Shown: positions 12,198 to 27,100 of the stretch, piece after piece | How the letters are laid out: each line of letters opens with the position of its first letter | Numbering within the stretch: position 1 is the first letter of the stretch | Assembly (NCBI GenBank): GCA_027574665.1 | Contig: CM050658.1 | Span: 25,813,098 to 25,877,097, forward strand | Length of the DNA: 64,000 nt | Direction of reading: 5' to 3' | Source: Rhynochetos jubatus | Taxonomy: Eukaryota; Chordata; Aves; Eurypygiformes; Rhynochetidae | Program-made: the position numbers and the translations under genes | The notes under the pieces: generated by a model | What the model was told of the DNA's origin: nothing | What the model saw: the letters and a program-made list of their open reading frames with translations, nothing else | The model's database searches: none

Positions 12198-15100
12198 CTA
12201 CATGAGCTGTTACATCCAAATGAATTCTTCTCTACTGCCAGGTAAAGGATGTAATGATTTAAGGCTGGAATGTGAAGGCCAATCCTATTAGCAGAAGCTC
12301 AGCCAGAGCAGCTTAGAAAACCTGCACTCAGAGTTGCTTGGCTTCAGCTGGAGTATTTGTGTCTCTCTAAGCCATGTCCTCCTTGATGTTTCTTCTCCTC
12401 TTTTTTTCACTTTCATTTGTTTTGTGCTTCAAATTTAAAAGAACACTTCATTGTAAAGTGACAACTACCTGCCCTTGCAAATGTGTCTATTTTTAAATGA
12501 ATTGCATTATTTAGTAATTCTGTAAATAATTGAACTGAGTCATACATAAATTTCAAAGTCTCAGGTGCTATTCAACTTGATGTTAATTAATATGACTAAT
12601 AAAATAGATAAGAAAATATGAATAATGGAGTCAGTCTCTCCACCACAACATCGTACATGACACATTCATGGCCTTGGTTATCTGGAGATGTAAAACGACA
12701 CGCTCTTTGCCTCAGTCAAAGGAATCTCTTGACTGTTTTCCCTGAATCTGTACTTTAAACTACCCAGGACACACTGATCCACAGTTCTATTGTGCTACTG
12801 AGAGCAAATAGTTTCACTTAGCTTTCCTTTTATTTGAGAGAAGCTAGAATATAATTGTGTGGTTTGTTAATGAACTTCTAAGCACTATTTCAATCAAGCT
12901 TGTATAAGGAATGGGTTTGTTTATTTTAGGGTGGGGTTTTTTTTGAAAGTGAGGTGAGAAAGAACTGCTTGTTTCTGAAAGTTTTTATATGTTTCACATC
13001 AACTTCGAAAATTCTGCTTGTTTGAAAGGAACTGCCAAATGCGTGAAAGCTTGCTCATCATTGCTTTCTAGTTATCCTGGCATAATACCAGGTATAAGTC
13101 TCAAATGCTGATTGAATCTCAAAGAGAACGGAGATCCAGAATTAGTTGTTTGCAGGATGTCATACCTTATAAACACCAGGGGAGAAATAAATTAACACAT
13201 CTCAAGGTGGATTATGGTAAGGGTCTAGAATACATAAATAATTGCTTAATGATGTGACACCTACATTTCCTGTATTAAACTATATTAGCTGAGTCATTCC
13301 TGGAATAATTAGCTGACCCAATACAGACAGTAACAAGCTGTTGCCCTGGTGAGGCAGGAACAATGTACAGAGTGATATGTCAAGCAACAAGAAAAAAACT
13401 AAAGATCGCTTTGCTTTTTGGTGGTAGACTTTGAATGCCCTGGAGAAGAGACACTGACTGTGCTTCCAAGGGTGGCCTCTGTAGCAGCACCCCAGACTTG
13501 GGAGAAAACTTTGTCAAGAGCTGATCTTGACAGTTTTTACTACTCTCTCACAGGCTGTCTCTACCCACATCTGAAACTTGTATCTGAAAATAGGCAAGCT
13601 AAGGCATTAGAAACCCCTCTGTTGAGTGACCACAGTATCCCCTGTACCTCTACTCCAACAGCATATCATTTTAAACACCTCAGAATCCTGTCAAAGGGGG
13701 AAATAGGTCACTACGTCTTCCTCGGTTAGCCTTCAGACTAGATAAAGGGTTCTGTGCTGAGCCAGCTTACCTGGGAAAAAACAGCATCAGCTCACTCACC
13801 TCTTCAGATGAGACTGCAAAAGGAAAGCTAGACACCAAACACTCATCAAAGCACCCAAGTTGTTTATAGCTACCATCCTTGCTCAGCAGGTTTCCAGTGT
13901 TTCAGGTCTGGTATGAGTCCATAGCTGGCTTTGGCAATCATCCCAGGCAGGTCTGGGAAGACCTTTTCTGGGTGTATTTCTGGAATGAATACAAGAAATA
14001 GTTCTATCAGTCATCCCCAAAGTCTCTGAACTCTCCTGATTCCTGGCTGAAGTGCAGCCACCAGATTCTTCTCTGAATACTTCCTAGAGCTCCTAGTTAT
14101 CCTTGAGGGCCTCCATTCCTCCGGGCCAACAAAACCCTGCCCTTCATGGTCTGACAAATCTGAAAAGATTATGGGGTTTTAGGTTGGCATTATGAACAGT
14201 GGTTAAGATCTGATTACTTTCCAAGATGGGGGAGAGGGATGAATTGGAGATAAAATCAGCCAGCAGAGCATGTTGGCCACTCTCAGAGCCTGTATCCAGG
14301 TAGAGCCCTCAGCTCGCATTTCTCTGTAGTGCCAACCAGTGGCAACAGCAGAGGAGGGGGAAAGGAGGAGTTATCATGAGGCACTGGCTCTTACAGCAGG
14401 CTATGCTTGCCTGGCATCACTCTCGGCTCTGAGTCAGCTGATAGCTGAGTAAAATTAGGTCACTTGCTAACATGTTCTTGAGTCAACATGCTCTTGGCTT
14501 TTAATGTAAAATTTCAGGTTAGGTAAATAGATTAGTGAGAGAAAACTGTCTCTGAGAACAGAGTGCTTGATGGAAGAAGGCGTGGGTGCCCTAATTTGGT
14601 TTTATACCAGTCCTAATGGTCCTGAGGAAGACCTGGCTATGCTCATAGTTGCACATTTAGTCCTTCTGCCGTGGGAGAGGCCCCTCCCGAAATTGCTGCA
14701 GACTGGAAGCTGTCACCTCAGGAAGTGAGGGGGCAGATGTGCTGCCTCCACGGGGGTGGCTTGCAGGGCTGGGGTTTCCTGTGCGATGTCAGTCTGACCA
14801 TGGCACGGGCTGATCTGTGAGGAGTGAAGTTTTGCAGCTCCCACGGCTCCCTGAGCCCTCCCCAGCTGCCCAAGAGGGAGAATGCTCGGGGAGGCAGGTG
14901 GGTGCTCCCCACCGTCCCAAGCTGTGGGTACAGCTTTTTTACCAAAAGTGAGTTTTGTCCAAATAGGCACTAGCTGCTGTGTGAGGAAAACAGAGGTGAG
15001 GTTTCAAGTAAGAAGTGGGATTTTAATTCAGAACAAATGCAGAAGACCACAATATGTGTGGTATGTTCAGTACAGCTCTGAGGTTTAGCTGTCTTGTTTT

Positions 15101-18100
15101 TAATTATATCCTAATATGATAGCATGCCACATTATTCATGTTCTTAATAATGGCTGGTATTGTTTAAGGAGATGCGAGCAGAGAGACCGTGGGGATATAC
15201 AAAACTCAGATATTTTAAAACCAGTAAGATTCAACTATTTCAAATGTTTGTTTCTTTTAAAGTGGCATGTGTTTATCTGCAGCATACCCAGTACCTCACA
15301 GTCCTGGCCAAGAGGGATTTCACTGGGACTACAGGAAGGATGAACAGGATTCTTAGCTCAAAATCAAGGATCCGGCACTGACATGTTCAATGTAGGCTGC
15401 TACAAGACGTTTAACAAAATGTTTCTGGATCATCATTAAGCAGAAAACTTGCTTGAGTCATACTCCCTATGAATGAAAATTATTTACCCCTGGCAGGTTT
15501 GATATGATTGCTTTACAAATCAACCAAGGGACCGACAGTCACATTTATGTGAGAAATATATCTGGAGCTAGAACACAACACTCTTAATGGCATTTGCTGA
15601 GGAAAGTTTTTCCTCAAACTGTCTTTTTTTTTTTTTTTTAATAAACACCCTTATTTAATTTGACTGTTAATATGGATAAATTCCTGGAGGTCCTAGTGTC
15701 CTACCTCCAAGCTGTATGCCCTGGTGAACTGGGCCTGCTCTATGATGCTGTAGGATGGGGATAGTCTTGAGTAACTTACCTGGAAACAGCAGGGAAATTA
15801 ATCCAAAAAATTATTACATTGTGCCAGGATTTAGAAAAGAAGAGCAAATGAGAAAGGGTTGGAAGAAAAGTCAGGAAACAATTAACTGGGCTAACTGATC
15901 ACAGAAGAAAATGTTCAAAAGGAGAGGACTGGAAGGAAAAAAACTGGTACTGGTGCGAGTGGACATCCCGTAAACTGGAAAAAGAGAGGGGGTCAAGGGA
16001 GAATGCTGTTAGTGTGTACATCTAGTGACAGTAAAATAACACATTGTCATACCTCACTGCTCTGTCCGAGCTCTTTTTAGTGACTGCATACAAAAGCCTT
16101 AGCCTGTTAAGATATGCACAATCCAGGATCAATATTGCATTCACAGCTAGGGCCAAATCCTGTTTGCCTAATTTTCCTGAGTAGTGCCATTATTTAAGTA
16201 GAATTTGGCTGCAATATGTTATTTGATTTTATGGATTGCTGGTTCCTCTTGAACAAGGAGACTGGATGCCAAGGAAAGAGGAGTGGGAGAATCTCAGTGG
16301 GAATTAGAAAATAATCAACCGCTTGAGCTCCTGTATGGTACGGCTCAGTTTTCAGACCCACCTTAAACCATGACTCCACATCTGCATGTTGTGATCACCA
16401 GTGGTAGCTGTTTCATCATCCAGTGTGGAGGAAAGCATCATGTGTCTGCTTACCAATGGCAGATGCAGACTGGGATAACAGTATGTATAGTCTAGATCCA
16501 GTTTTTTAAAAAAATGTATTTTTGTTAGGATTGGCATCTTAACCTAGCTCCAGGATTTAGTTTCCTGAAAATCACAAGAACTGACCCTTGTTAAAGTACA
16601 GAGTAGTTACAATTATTATTTCCTTTACAGGAAACAGCTTTAAAATAATAAACTACCTTAATCAACTAACTTACCCCAGAACTTGTATCTAGTAGCAGTT
16701 CAGTATTTCTTCCCTAGTCTGGGTGTTAGTTTGGCTATCAGAGATCTCACAAAAAACCCCTGCCAGATGATACCAATTATCTATAATAATTTTCCTCTTT
16801 TAATTTAAACATTAAAGTACTTGATTGCACCCATGAAGGACTTATACCCCAAATGACCTAATTTTGTAGTGCAGACTACTGTCTACTTTTTTTTTTTTGC
16901 ATAAAGAATTCAAATGAAAACGGGCGTGTGTTTTAAAATTTTGCCTGAAATAACATACAAGTTATTTAATCTGCTAGTAATGGAAAATATTACAAGGCTA
17001 TGGTAGTCACATGTGAAGTATCAACACTGCATATTTGTATGGTGCTTACACAGGACTCCAAAATTCTTTCTAACCTCTTGCGATATTTCTTGGAAGAGTG
17101 GAAAGGCTTATCTCTTTCAGTTGGTCCTGGAACAAAATCCAGTAAGAGAGAAACTGGAAATGAATCACTGTTTATATTATAAATGAGACTGATAATGTCT
17201 CAACTGGCAAATTTCAGAGCTCAGATTGATGCTGAATGTAGAATGAGTGTTGCTGAGTGGGCCACTCGTGCCTCTGCTGAGTCAGCTTACGGAAGAGTTG
17301 TGTTGTGACCATGGTCTTGGTTTGAGAGAGGCGGGGTCTCAAGTGTTGTGAAAGTAGATGCATTTTGCAAGACAGGAGGTTGTAATTCCCTGGCATCACC
17401 TTTCGGAGGCTGATCCTCCTTATTCTGCAGATAACGGATGTTTATTCCCTCCTTGGTTGTTACGAAACTAGGACTGGTTCATTGGCATGTGATGGGGAGA
17501 AAACTGCACCTCTGGAAGTCACTGTGATTAAGGTGGGGGGAGGTGCTCAAAAATAAAATTTTTTTGGTTCTAATTTGGTCTAAGAAAACCTCTGTGATTC
17601 TGTTAGGGGAGTAGGAGTTGCAGAAATGAAAATGGATGCAGGGTAAAGGGGAACTGAAGGAAAAATTGCCTTTGATTCAAGTGCAATTATTATTGCTAAA
17701 ATATCAGACATTTATATTATGCAACACATCTATAGGATTTTAGTAAATAGTGTATCACGTGAAGACAGGGAATGCCCTTTGCCTGGTAAATTCACAGCCC
17801 TAGCTGAATGATTAATGAAATCAGAGTTTGAGTATTCAACTATGTATAAAAATGACAATGTGCCAGCTCGTGTCTTGGGATAATAGAGGCAGACTAGTCC
17901 TGACAGACATCCAAAGGGATTTCATTTCCCAGATACTTAATCCAAGACATTTTGTGCCCCGGTCTGCATACCGTTATATTTCAATACAGCATTATGTAAC
18001 ATAATTATAACGTATAAGTGTTTCTCTAGATTATTATTCTGTATAGCATTTGAAAGATAATGTATTCACCCATTTTTACAACAAATTCCTGGATTCAGTG

Positions 18101-21100
18101 TAGGCCTCAGAAGCATGAGAAGACATTCATAGTCTCCATAAAAATTGGCTAGCATATTAAAAGTAACTCATTTAATATGTTTCTAACTTAATATAAAAAG
18201 CTTTTTTTTTTTTTTAAATGTTTTCTGATAAAAGAACTCAATAATGTCTAATTTCATTCTAGTAAAGTTTTACGAGAATAGACATTTTCTGTTTTAAATT
18301 ATATTAGTCAAGATAGCTGGCTGAAGCCTCCTGTGGGAGATGAGGGAGAGGATGGAATGGGCTGTTGATGGTTACCAGCTCGGTAAAGCTATGGAAAAGG
18401 CCAACAGCAGTATATTTAGGAACCAAAGCCCCCTCCAAAAGAGAAGTGATTTTACTATAATATCAGAATTCATGCTTCGGTAGCTCATGTTTTCCTTCCT
18501 TCTCTTATTGATTCTTCATTATTCAGTGAAGGTCAGATTAAATTATTATATTGGCTTTTCCTGGCTTTTTCTGTATATGTCTGTATGTGTGTGTGTGTGT
18601 GCATACATGAGTGTTTTAAGCCAAGGGAAAACTTCAAGCTATCAGTGAGTTTTATTTACAATTCATATCCAGCCTCACTCCATTCCTTGCTCCAGCTGGA
18701 CATCACTAGCAACTACAGAAGCATTTTCATCCCTCTTTCATGAAATAGTGAGGGGCTGTAGCCCCCCCAAGGACACTGTGGTTAGAGCTCCATAACCAGA
18801 GTGGCTCAGATGTCCCTTACAGCCTGGCACTCCACCAAGCACAGAAGCAGCAGGGGTTATTGATCTTGACATATTTAAAAGAAATAACAACACTCAAATA
18901 TTGTTTGGTACCATGGAATAAAGGGGTGAATATTGTGCAAATGTTGGGATTTTGTCTTCTGTATATCAGACCTTTAAATTTCAGGGTGCTCACTGCCTGT
19001 AGGGTTAGGTGCCATTTTGGTTTGATGCTGTGTGTTACAAAGGCAACACAGAATATTTTACTCTTTCCCCACTCTAGTCTTTCTCCTTCACCCAAAATAA
19101 ATCATTCAGGACACAAGTGTAAATTTGCTGTTTGCATACAGAAGCATGTGCGTGCACTATCATGTTATTATTTAAGCACATGGCAGCCCACGCCAGGAAA
19201 TGGGATAATTATGGGTTTGACATAATAACCTCCACTGTTGGGAAATGGCTCAGAACCAGTTCAGCTGCTGACTGAAGTGAAATCCCAGTCCTGGTAGCAG
19301 TAGATACTCTGTTACTATCTGAAGAAGAAAAAACCACACCTGATGCTGTTTCTGAGGGGAAGGGGAAAGAAAAGCTCTATGAGCTGGTTAGTTCTCTCTG
19401 TCATTTGAAAAGAACAAAACCAGGTAATTGTTCAAGAAATGTAAACCTTATTTCTGATAATTCCTGCTAGAATTGCTGAATGGAACTAAGGTCTGTAATT
19501 CGCCCTCATTCATTTTCTCTTTTACATGGAGTCTGTACTTTATTTTTTCTGTGGGTTCCCAAACACTTGTCACTTTTTGTAAAGTGAAGATATGTTTATT
19601 TTCATGTTGTCAAAGTATGAATGATTAAAAATCCTTTAATATACTAACTAGATATTCCAGTTACTAAGTACAAACAGAATATTCTCAAGTCATCTTGTTG
19701 ACTTTCCAGAATTTTGTTTCTCTATATATTTTTAGGACTTTGTGCATTTACAATGGTGTTGGAAAGGATCCAGGTACAGTGATGAATCTGGCAGTTCCCC
19801 ATGTGGCTACATGTCCCACAATGTTCCATGTCCATGTCTGTTGGGTAAATTAATCTGTCATCCAAATGGTTACATATTTCTGTGTGTTGCAAGAAATTTA
19901 ACTAAGCAACTTCTGCTCTAAAGAGCAGAAACATCCTGAAAGCTTTAAGTTAGAGGTGGGAAATCAGAATTAATCAGATGACAGTAGAGAAGTCAATGAC
20001 TTGGGTATTCTAGCACTCGTGTGTTTTCTAAGTCAACATGAAAATAAATTGTCAGGATGGTTTTGAAATGTCTGAATTCTGGCAGAACTGAGATTGAGAT
20101 TGAAACCACTAAACAACTTAGTTTTGTAAACTTTTTCTTTCTTCCTCCCTCATCTTTTCTAATTGCTGCTTCGTAGTATGTGTGTGTGTGGGTTTAATGT
20201 TTTTTTGTTGGTGGTGTTTTGGTTTTTTTAAAATGATGATAGTGCACCATATGGTAGACTTTCATAAGTAGCCTTTTTCCTCACTAAGTCTAATGTTTTT
20301 CTTCTAAGCAAACTAAAGTGTGGCTCTGGTTTGCTTCTGTTGAGGTGTTCATTATATTGCTATGAAAAAAACTTCAGCAAGTGTGGCAGAAATATTGCCT
20401 AAAAGTTAATTGCAAAGTACTTTTCAGTATTGTAGTGGTACAGTTCTTTTTCCATACCTTTATACGAAATGGTTATTGAATCCTAGATACTCACAGTAAA
20501 CAATGGGCTGAAAATTATTAACTGGAAATATATAGCAAATCTATGACTGAGAGGCATTAATGAGAGTAAAGATTGACTAGTGAGCTATTTAGTAAAAAAT
20601 AATAAAATAATCTATGTATGCAGTGTAGTATGTGCATAAGACAATGTGCAATAAGGTACAGCCATGGGCCCCCACTACATAAGATTTGTAGCAGGACTGC
20701 TGGGGTATGGCTCAGCCAGTCCCTACGGCTTCTGTGTTGTGAGAAGGGAGCTTGGTGCCACTAATATTAGGGACAGGATGAGTAGCAGCCTAAAGGCCTA
20801 GCAACCACTAGGTGAGAGACTTGGGTGGAATTAAAGCCATCTGGATCTGTCCTCTAGCCTTTCTATGGATCAGTCCCCCATCTGTAAAAAGTTGATAATC
20901 AGATATTTTTCTGTCTGTCTTGCTGCAATTTGAGCTCTTCATATCGAGAGTTCCACTCTCTCTTCTGCATGTCAGGATGGTGCCTTGTATAAAAAGGCCC
21001 TGATCTTGTTTGGTGCCTCTAATTATTACCATAATTACAAAAAAAAAAAAAAAAAGGTGCAAGTAAGATTACAACCTCAAGGTCAGTTTCTGCTGTATTA

Positions 21101-24100
21101 CACTTGCTCTTTCCCACTGAAGCGTGATGGAGTGTTACTGAACACAGAATTTGGCCTTTAAGGTTTCAGTGTACAGTATGCACATCTTGTGCTGAGATTA
21201 AATACGAATATGTTTAAAAGTCTGCTTTCAATCCAAATTTTGAGGGCTTGCCAAAGTAGCAGAGATTGAGATAGGATCTTTTGTACTATTAATTGAAGGC
21301 TATGCCTTTATTTCCTTTAAATTTTTTTTTTAAAACTTCCCTTCTGTGATGGAAGATATCTTGCTGCTGCTTGGATTGATTCCAAATACTGTTTTTCCCT
21401 TTAGCTAGAGCTGCAAAACGTAGTGGGTTTGATTTCTTGCTAAGTATCTCTTGTTAAATACTCACAATTCAGAGTTGCAGATACCTTAAGGTGAAAGAGA
21501 AACCAGATCAAGATGCTATTAGCTGCCACTAGAAAGAAAACATGCCATAATGTCATATGAGTTAATAACTTTAAGTAGCCTGTAAAATGCTGCTGTGGAA
21601 TTAAATTCTTAAATTTCTGTAAGCTGTTTTTGAATTATTGTTAAGCATGTGAATCATTTAGTATAACTGAAATTATGCTCCTGGCATATATGTATGACGC
21701 GAGAGCACTTACCTGGAAATTTATTACCCAGCTCTGAGCAAACAAAGCCTGACCTACATTTGACTAAAAGTCAGCTGTCTCTGGCTAATCCTATGGGCTT
21801 CTTTTTATTAATGTCACAATTGCTAATGTGGTATAACATTGTCATTACTGAATAGCACAGCAGGATAAGCTGCAGCTGTTATTTCTCTTTCTATACCTAC
21901 TAACTCATTAAATTTGAGTTTTGGGGAATACAAATTGTAAAGATTATTCAAATTCTGATTGAGAAATGAGACTACTGGGAAATTGATGGTATATAAAGTA
22001 AAACTTTGATTCAAGGATTTTGGTGTGGTGGTTTTTGGTTTTTTTTTACTGAGAAGGTTCAAATGTTCACAATTGGACCCCTCCCAGTTCCTCGGCATTG
22101 GGGTCCAAATAAAACCAGAGGTAGGATATCAAAAAAGATAATAGAAAGATGGAAACTGTTGCAGGGTGGTACTATTCTTTCTGATGGAAAGGTGATATGC
22201 AAAGCTTGCATAGAGAGAACACTGAATGACTGAGTTTTGTACCAAGGAATCAGTAATGCACTAAGTATCCCATTGTTATTGTAACTAGCATAATTTCCTC
22301 ATTTTAAATACCTAAAAAGCACTGGAGTCTACAGACTTTTTTTAAACAAACTTTCACAGAATTCTGCAGCATACTTTGAAGCAGGTCTTTGGACTTTGGT
22401 ATTTCCACAAAAACACACATGGCAGCGAGAGCTGACTTCTTCAAGAAGGAAAGGGAAAGTTTCCAATTTGTCTGCTTCAGGACTGAGACACTGGTGTTCC
22501 TTTTTCCTTTAATTATGCTAGGCTTTTTCTGAGAGCCTTACATTATGCTTACTTTCCTTCTTATCCTAACGTCTGGTTGAAAACTTAAAAGAAAAAAACG
22601 CAGACATCAGTGTGAAATCAGAATGAAGTTCTTCTTTCCCTAAATTTCCTTGCACTTAATTTCAGCTTCTATCCAATATTGTGGCTGCTTATACAAGTGT
22701 GAGCAGGAATGACAGTTTCCAAAGCGAGGTCTTCCAAGCTGGCAGCAGCATGGTAACATGGCTGTGTGGGAGGAACACCCCTGGCCCATGGGCCTCCCGG
22801 GCAGGCAGCTGTGCAGCCCCTGCCCCAGCTCCGAGGGGCAGGAGGAAGCATGGCTGGGGCTTTCCCACACCCAGGCTATTTCCTGCTTGCTTCAAAGCCA
22901 ATGGAAACTGTGTCAGCCAGTGCAAAGCTAGGTCAGTGCTCGGGGGTCAGGCCGCAGGGTGGATTTTAATGGAGCTAAGCTGAGCTAAATTCAGTGCGTG
23001 ATCTATTGCTGTATTATGGTTTTCAAGGGATGTAAATCCCTTGACGTTCATAGATGAACCTGGAGAAAGGCAATGGTGTTTAAGGGGGTGAAAAGGGGGG
23101 ATGGGGTGCTAGGGGACCCAAAAATGTGTATGATCTTGTAATTGTAGTGAGAAATACAAGGCAGTTGGGTTAATCCAGAAGCTTGGTTGAATGTGAATTC
23201 CTCAAATCAAGATTAAAACCTTCTGCATTCTTTAGATAAATTGAAATAAAAAACGATCTCTAAGGCATTCATGCACTTAATTACATTCTCTCCTCCTCAC
23301 TCCCCTGCCAACAGAAAAAAAATAACAGTTAACTTCTATGTTCATGTTTAAAGGGTGATGTCAGCTTCTATGCTGTTGCTGACTACTCCTGCAGATAGGT
23401 GGTCACGCCTACAGTGGATGCTCTCCACTCATACATGAAGGAGTTAGGTGCTCTGTAATGTCAATGAATCTAAAATACTGGGAAGCAGTATGGAAAGGAG
23501 GGAGACTTGAACTCAGATGTCACAGCTACAGAGGTGGAATAATGTACGGAGCAATCTTTGCAGGTAATGGATGGAATTTATTAAGGGGAATTCTCTGGAA
23601 TATAATATCCTGTGATCTCTATGATCATTGCATCCTCCTAAAATTTCCCTTTCTGCAACAGTGTTCTTTTTTGTCTTGCTCCTAAGTCTTGATTGAGTCA
23701 TCTCCAGATTTCCCCAAATCGAAGCTTTTTCCCCCACCTTCTTTGCTTGCACAAACTTAGTCTCATGTGAGCCCACCCTCCCATCTTCAGAAGGCTTGAT
23801 CCCAGTTGCCTTCTTAATCTGCCTGTTAACTACTTCCACTAGCTGTTATTGCTACTCTAATACAGTAGCTTTTAAAAATTGGGCTTGATGAGGAAGCCTG
23901 GGAACCATAGGGGATATTGTGGAGCGTAAGGGAGGGGATGATGAGACCGTTTGTAGCCTGAGGTTGGCCCCGAGTGTGAGGGACTGTGTGTGTGATGGGA
24001 GGGGAGGCTGTGCAGAATGATTCATATGGGAAATATGCCATGACCACGCTGAAAACAAAACAACATCAACTCAAATTCTGACAGAGTTTGTAGTGAGAAG

Positions 24101-27100
24101 AAACACTTTTTCCTTTTTATTAGGTGGCTTGTGGTCTATATGAGTAAGCTTGAGGCCTCAGCTTAATGCTTGGTGAGCCAGTGCCCACCGCAGGCATTGA
24201 CATTCCTCTAGGAGGGGGACTTGGTGAGCTGAGAGTCCCTCAAGGCTATGACTTGGGATGGCATGTGGAAGTTCTCATTGCTCTGCTTGTTCTGTGGAAA
24301 ATGAGGACTTCAGGAACATAAAAAAATGATTTTTAAAGCAGAATACAAATAAACATACTCAAAATTGAGTTAAAAAATTGAGTGGGTTTTTTAACAGCTA
24401 ATGCCACAGAATTTACATTAGTTAGCTACATGGGTATGTGGGAATTAGCTTAGATGATGCTTTGTGAGACACAGCCTCCTCAGGTTATATGAATCCTTCC
24501 CCCCCCTCTTGTTTTTCCTTCCCCTCTTTTTTTTTACTCTCCTTGCTTCTCCCATTTCCTGTCTGATGCTGTTATTGAAAATGAAGCAAGAGCATTCCCG
24601 TGTCTCGCACAAAAGCAGTTGGCTGATGGTGCTTGCACATGGGTGCACACTCTGCCTCTCGACTTTCATGTGGGTCTTAGGCTGAAGAAAATGAACTGTA
24701 CAGATCAGCCATGGCATGGACAGGTCTGATGCCGTCCTTTTCCCACCCGTGCTGTAAGACTATTCCCTCTTAGAGCAGTTCCTTCGCCAAGTGAGGCCTT
24801 TCCCTTCCCTCCGATTAGTAGTTTGCTCCCTCTGTCTGTAACAATCGATAAAGCAAGGGCAACAGCAGAGCCAGGTTTGAAGCATTACTTGGGATCTTTA
24901 GATGTGGCTATGGGGGAAAGCATGATTGCTCATGAGTTTCCGATGGTTGAAATAAAGTTACTAAGAATAGAAATCTCGTGAGCATGGCTTCATCTTCCGG
25001 AGAGCCAAAGCACTGAATGATCTACTTATTTCTAGTTTGTGCAATTTCAGACTTGGGAAATCTTGTGGATAACTGGATGATTGCCTGACAAAGGCATGAA
25101 ATTCAAAAAGCTGAAAACTTTCAAGGAGAGTGCACTCCTTTTGAATTAAAACAAAAAAGTGAGCATTTATTAATTTATTTTTCCTTTTTTGACAAGCTTT
25201 TCTAAGTTCTTATTTTTTAGCAGGGGGAGGTGAGTTTAGTTCACTTCTTTCGAGCTGTCTGCTATATCAGCTACATTTGACTTCTGCAAAGTCTATGTAG
25301 GTTAAAAAAGGAACTTTGAAAATGGGGTATCCATACAACCCTGGGAAAGATGCTGCGGGTAGATATGTCTGCCTGCCTGCCGTCCGAAATACCATTCTCT
25401 TGCTTGTAGGGTCCATACGGGTATTTCAGGGTAGGTCACATTTTTTTTCTGCCACCTCTCCTTCCTTTCCTGTGACTTTCTGTAAAAGCATCTCAGATGT
25501 GTGTCCTCTGCTTGCTGATTTTCTTGTGCTAGTGTGAAAAACAACACATCAACAAAACCATGCAGAAGTTAATGTTTCCATTAAGAAAAAGCAACTTTAT
25601 AACAAGGTCTGAGCTCTACCCATAATCAACCTAAATAATTCTTTGAATATACACATTAAAGAACTTAATCTATGACATGACAAGTGACTATGTATCAAAG
25701 AAAAACCCCAAGTGAGCTTACAACCCAGCAGTTTCACCATTGCTTCTTACAGTGTCAGTGGAAAAGCAAGTGTGTGAGCTTGTTAAGAGATGCGTGAGGA
25801 AAATGACATTGTCATGTAGGCATACGGGAACTGGAGAGGATACTGGCCTTCAGCACAGAATTAAACTTGGCTGAACAATATTCTACAGCATGCAAAACAA
25901 CTTGAAGATTTAAATGGCTGGGAAAAATAAATATTCTTAATAGCTTTCTTGTACTGATGTACTTGGAATCATAAGCCTTTTTCTTTTAAACAAATGCCAT
26001 CTTTAATTTCCAGATACTCCTTAAAAAAGGCAGATACATTCTCCCTTGGCTGCAGTTTAATATAAAAACCTCTTTATCAATTTTTCAAGGAAGAAACCTG
26101 CACTATGTCTTGTTATTTCTAGCTTGACAGAGCTGAAGTTGTAAATCTTCAACATAATTTTGTTAGATATTTCAGCATGGGAAGGGCACTACTTTAATCG
26201 AGGCTATTTGAATTCATGTATCATTTTGTCCAAAGCTGACTGTTTAAAACTGCTGATCTGTATCTGAACTTCAAACAGTTTTTTTGGTGAAGATGCAAAT
26301 TAACTACATCATGTTATGAAAGTACCCATTCGTGACTAATAGCAATTATCAGAGTAATGCTGCCTTTGTTCTTCTTTCATTATCCTCAGAACTAATCGTT
26401 CTTGCCCCATAGTGTAATATTGTATCTTTGGTAATATTTAATTTTCTGTAAGAGGAATACTGAAAGCAAAAACGCTGTGAAGAATAAGGAAGGTCTTTGT
26501 TATACACAGGGAAGATTGAGACTATTGGTTGCCACATGGAGGAGCTCAAGTATCAGGTTAAGAATTACCGTTGCCGCCTGGAGAGCTCATTCCTTGTCCA
26601 AGTTGGACTGGAAAAGGAACTCCCGGGAATGTCCTGGCCTCGGGTCTGCCCCTGGGTGTGTGGATGAGGTTTCTGTAACTCTGTAGCAGTTATGCCTAGG
26701 AGCATAATTTGGTGTCTGTCAGTGTTAATGCTCTTTCCAACTGGTACGCCACATAGATCATAAAGCTACTTGAACTGGTGCAAACACTGGCTTCTCTGAA
26801 CTATCACTTTTCTGCAGTTTTCCATATCTGCTTCCACAACTCCTCCTCCTGCTACAACATATAGGACTAATTAAGGGGAAAGAAAACGATTGAAGTTGCT
26901 GATAGAAGTTCTACCTTACTGTGCCATGCTGTGTCTTAGATTTAAGCAATGTAGATTCAGCTCGCAGATTCATCTGTGCCAACATAAAAGGTCATTGACC
27001 TGCAGCTATTTTCAATCCCTTTCTGTTCTTACCAAGTGATTTTTGTACTCTGGGGCTCTGTTAGTGGAGCAATTTATGTGAAAACTCCCTAGTTAGCTTC

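Noticed and set aside
13418..13729. 103-codon plus-strand frame
   Set aside because: No domain, no splice or promoter context, and length within chance expectation for this much sequence.
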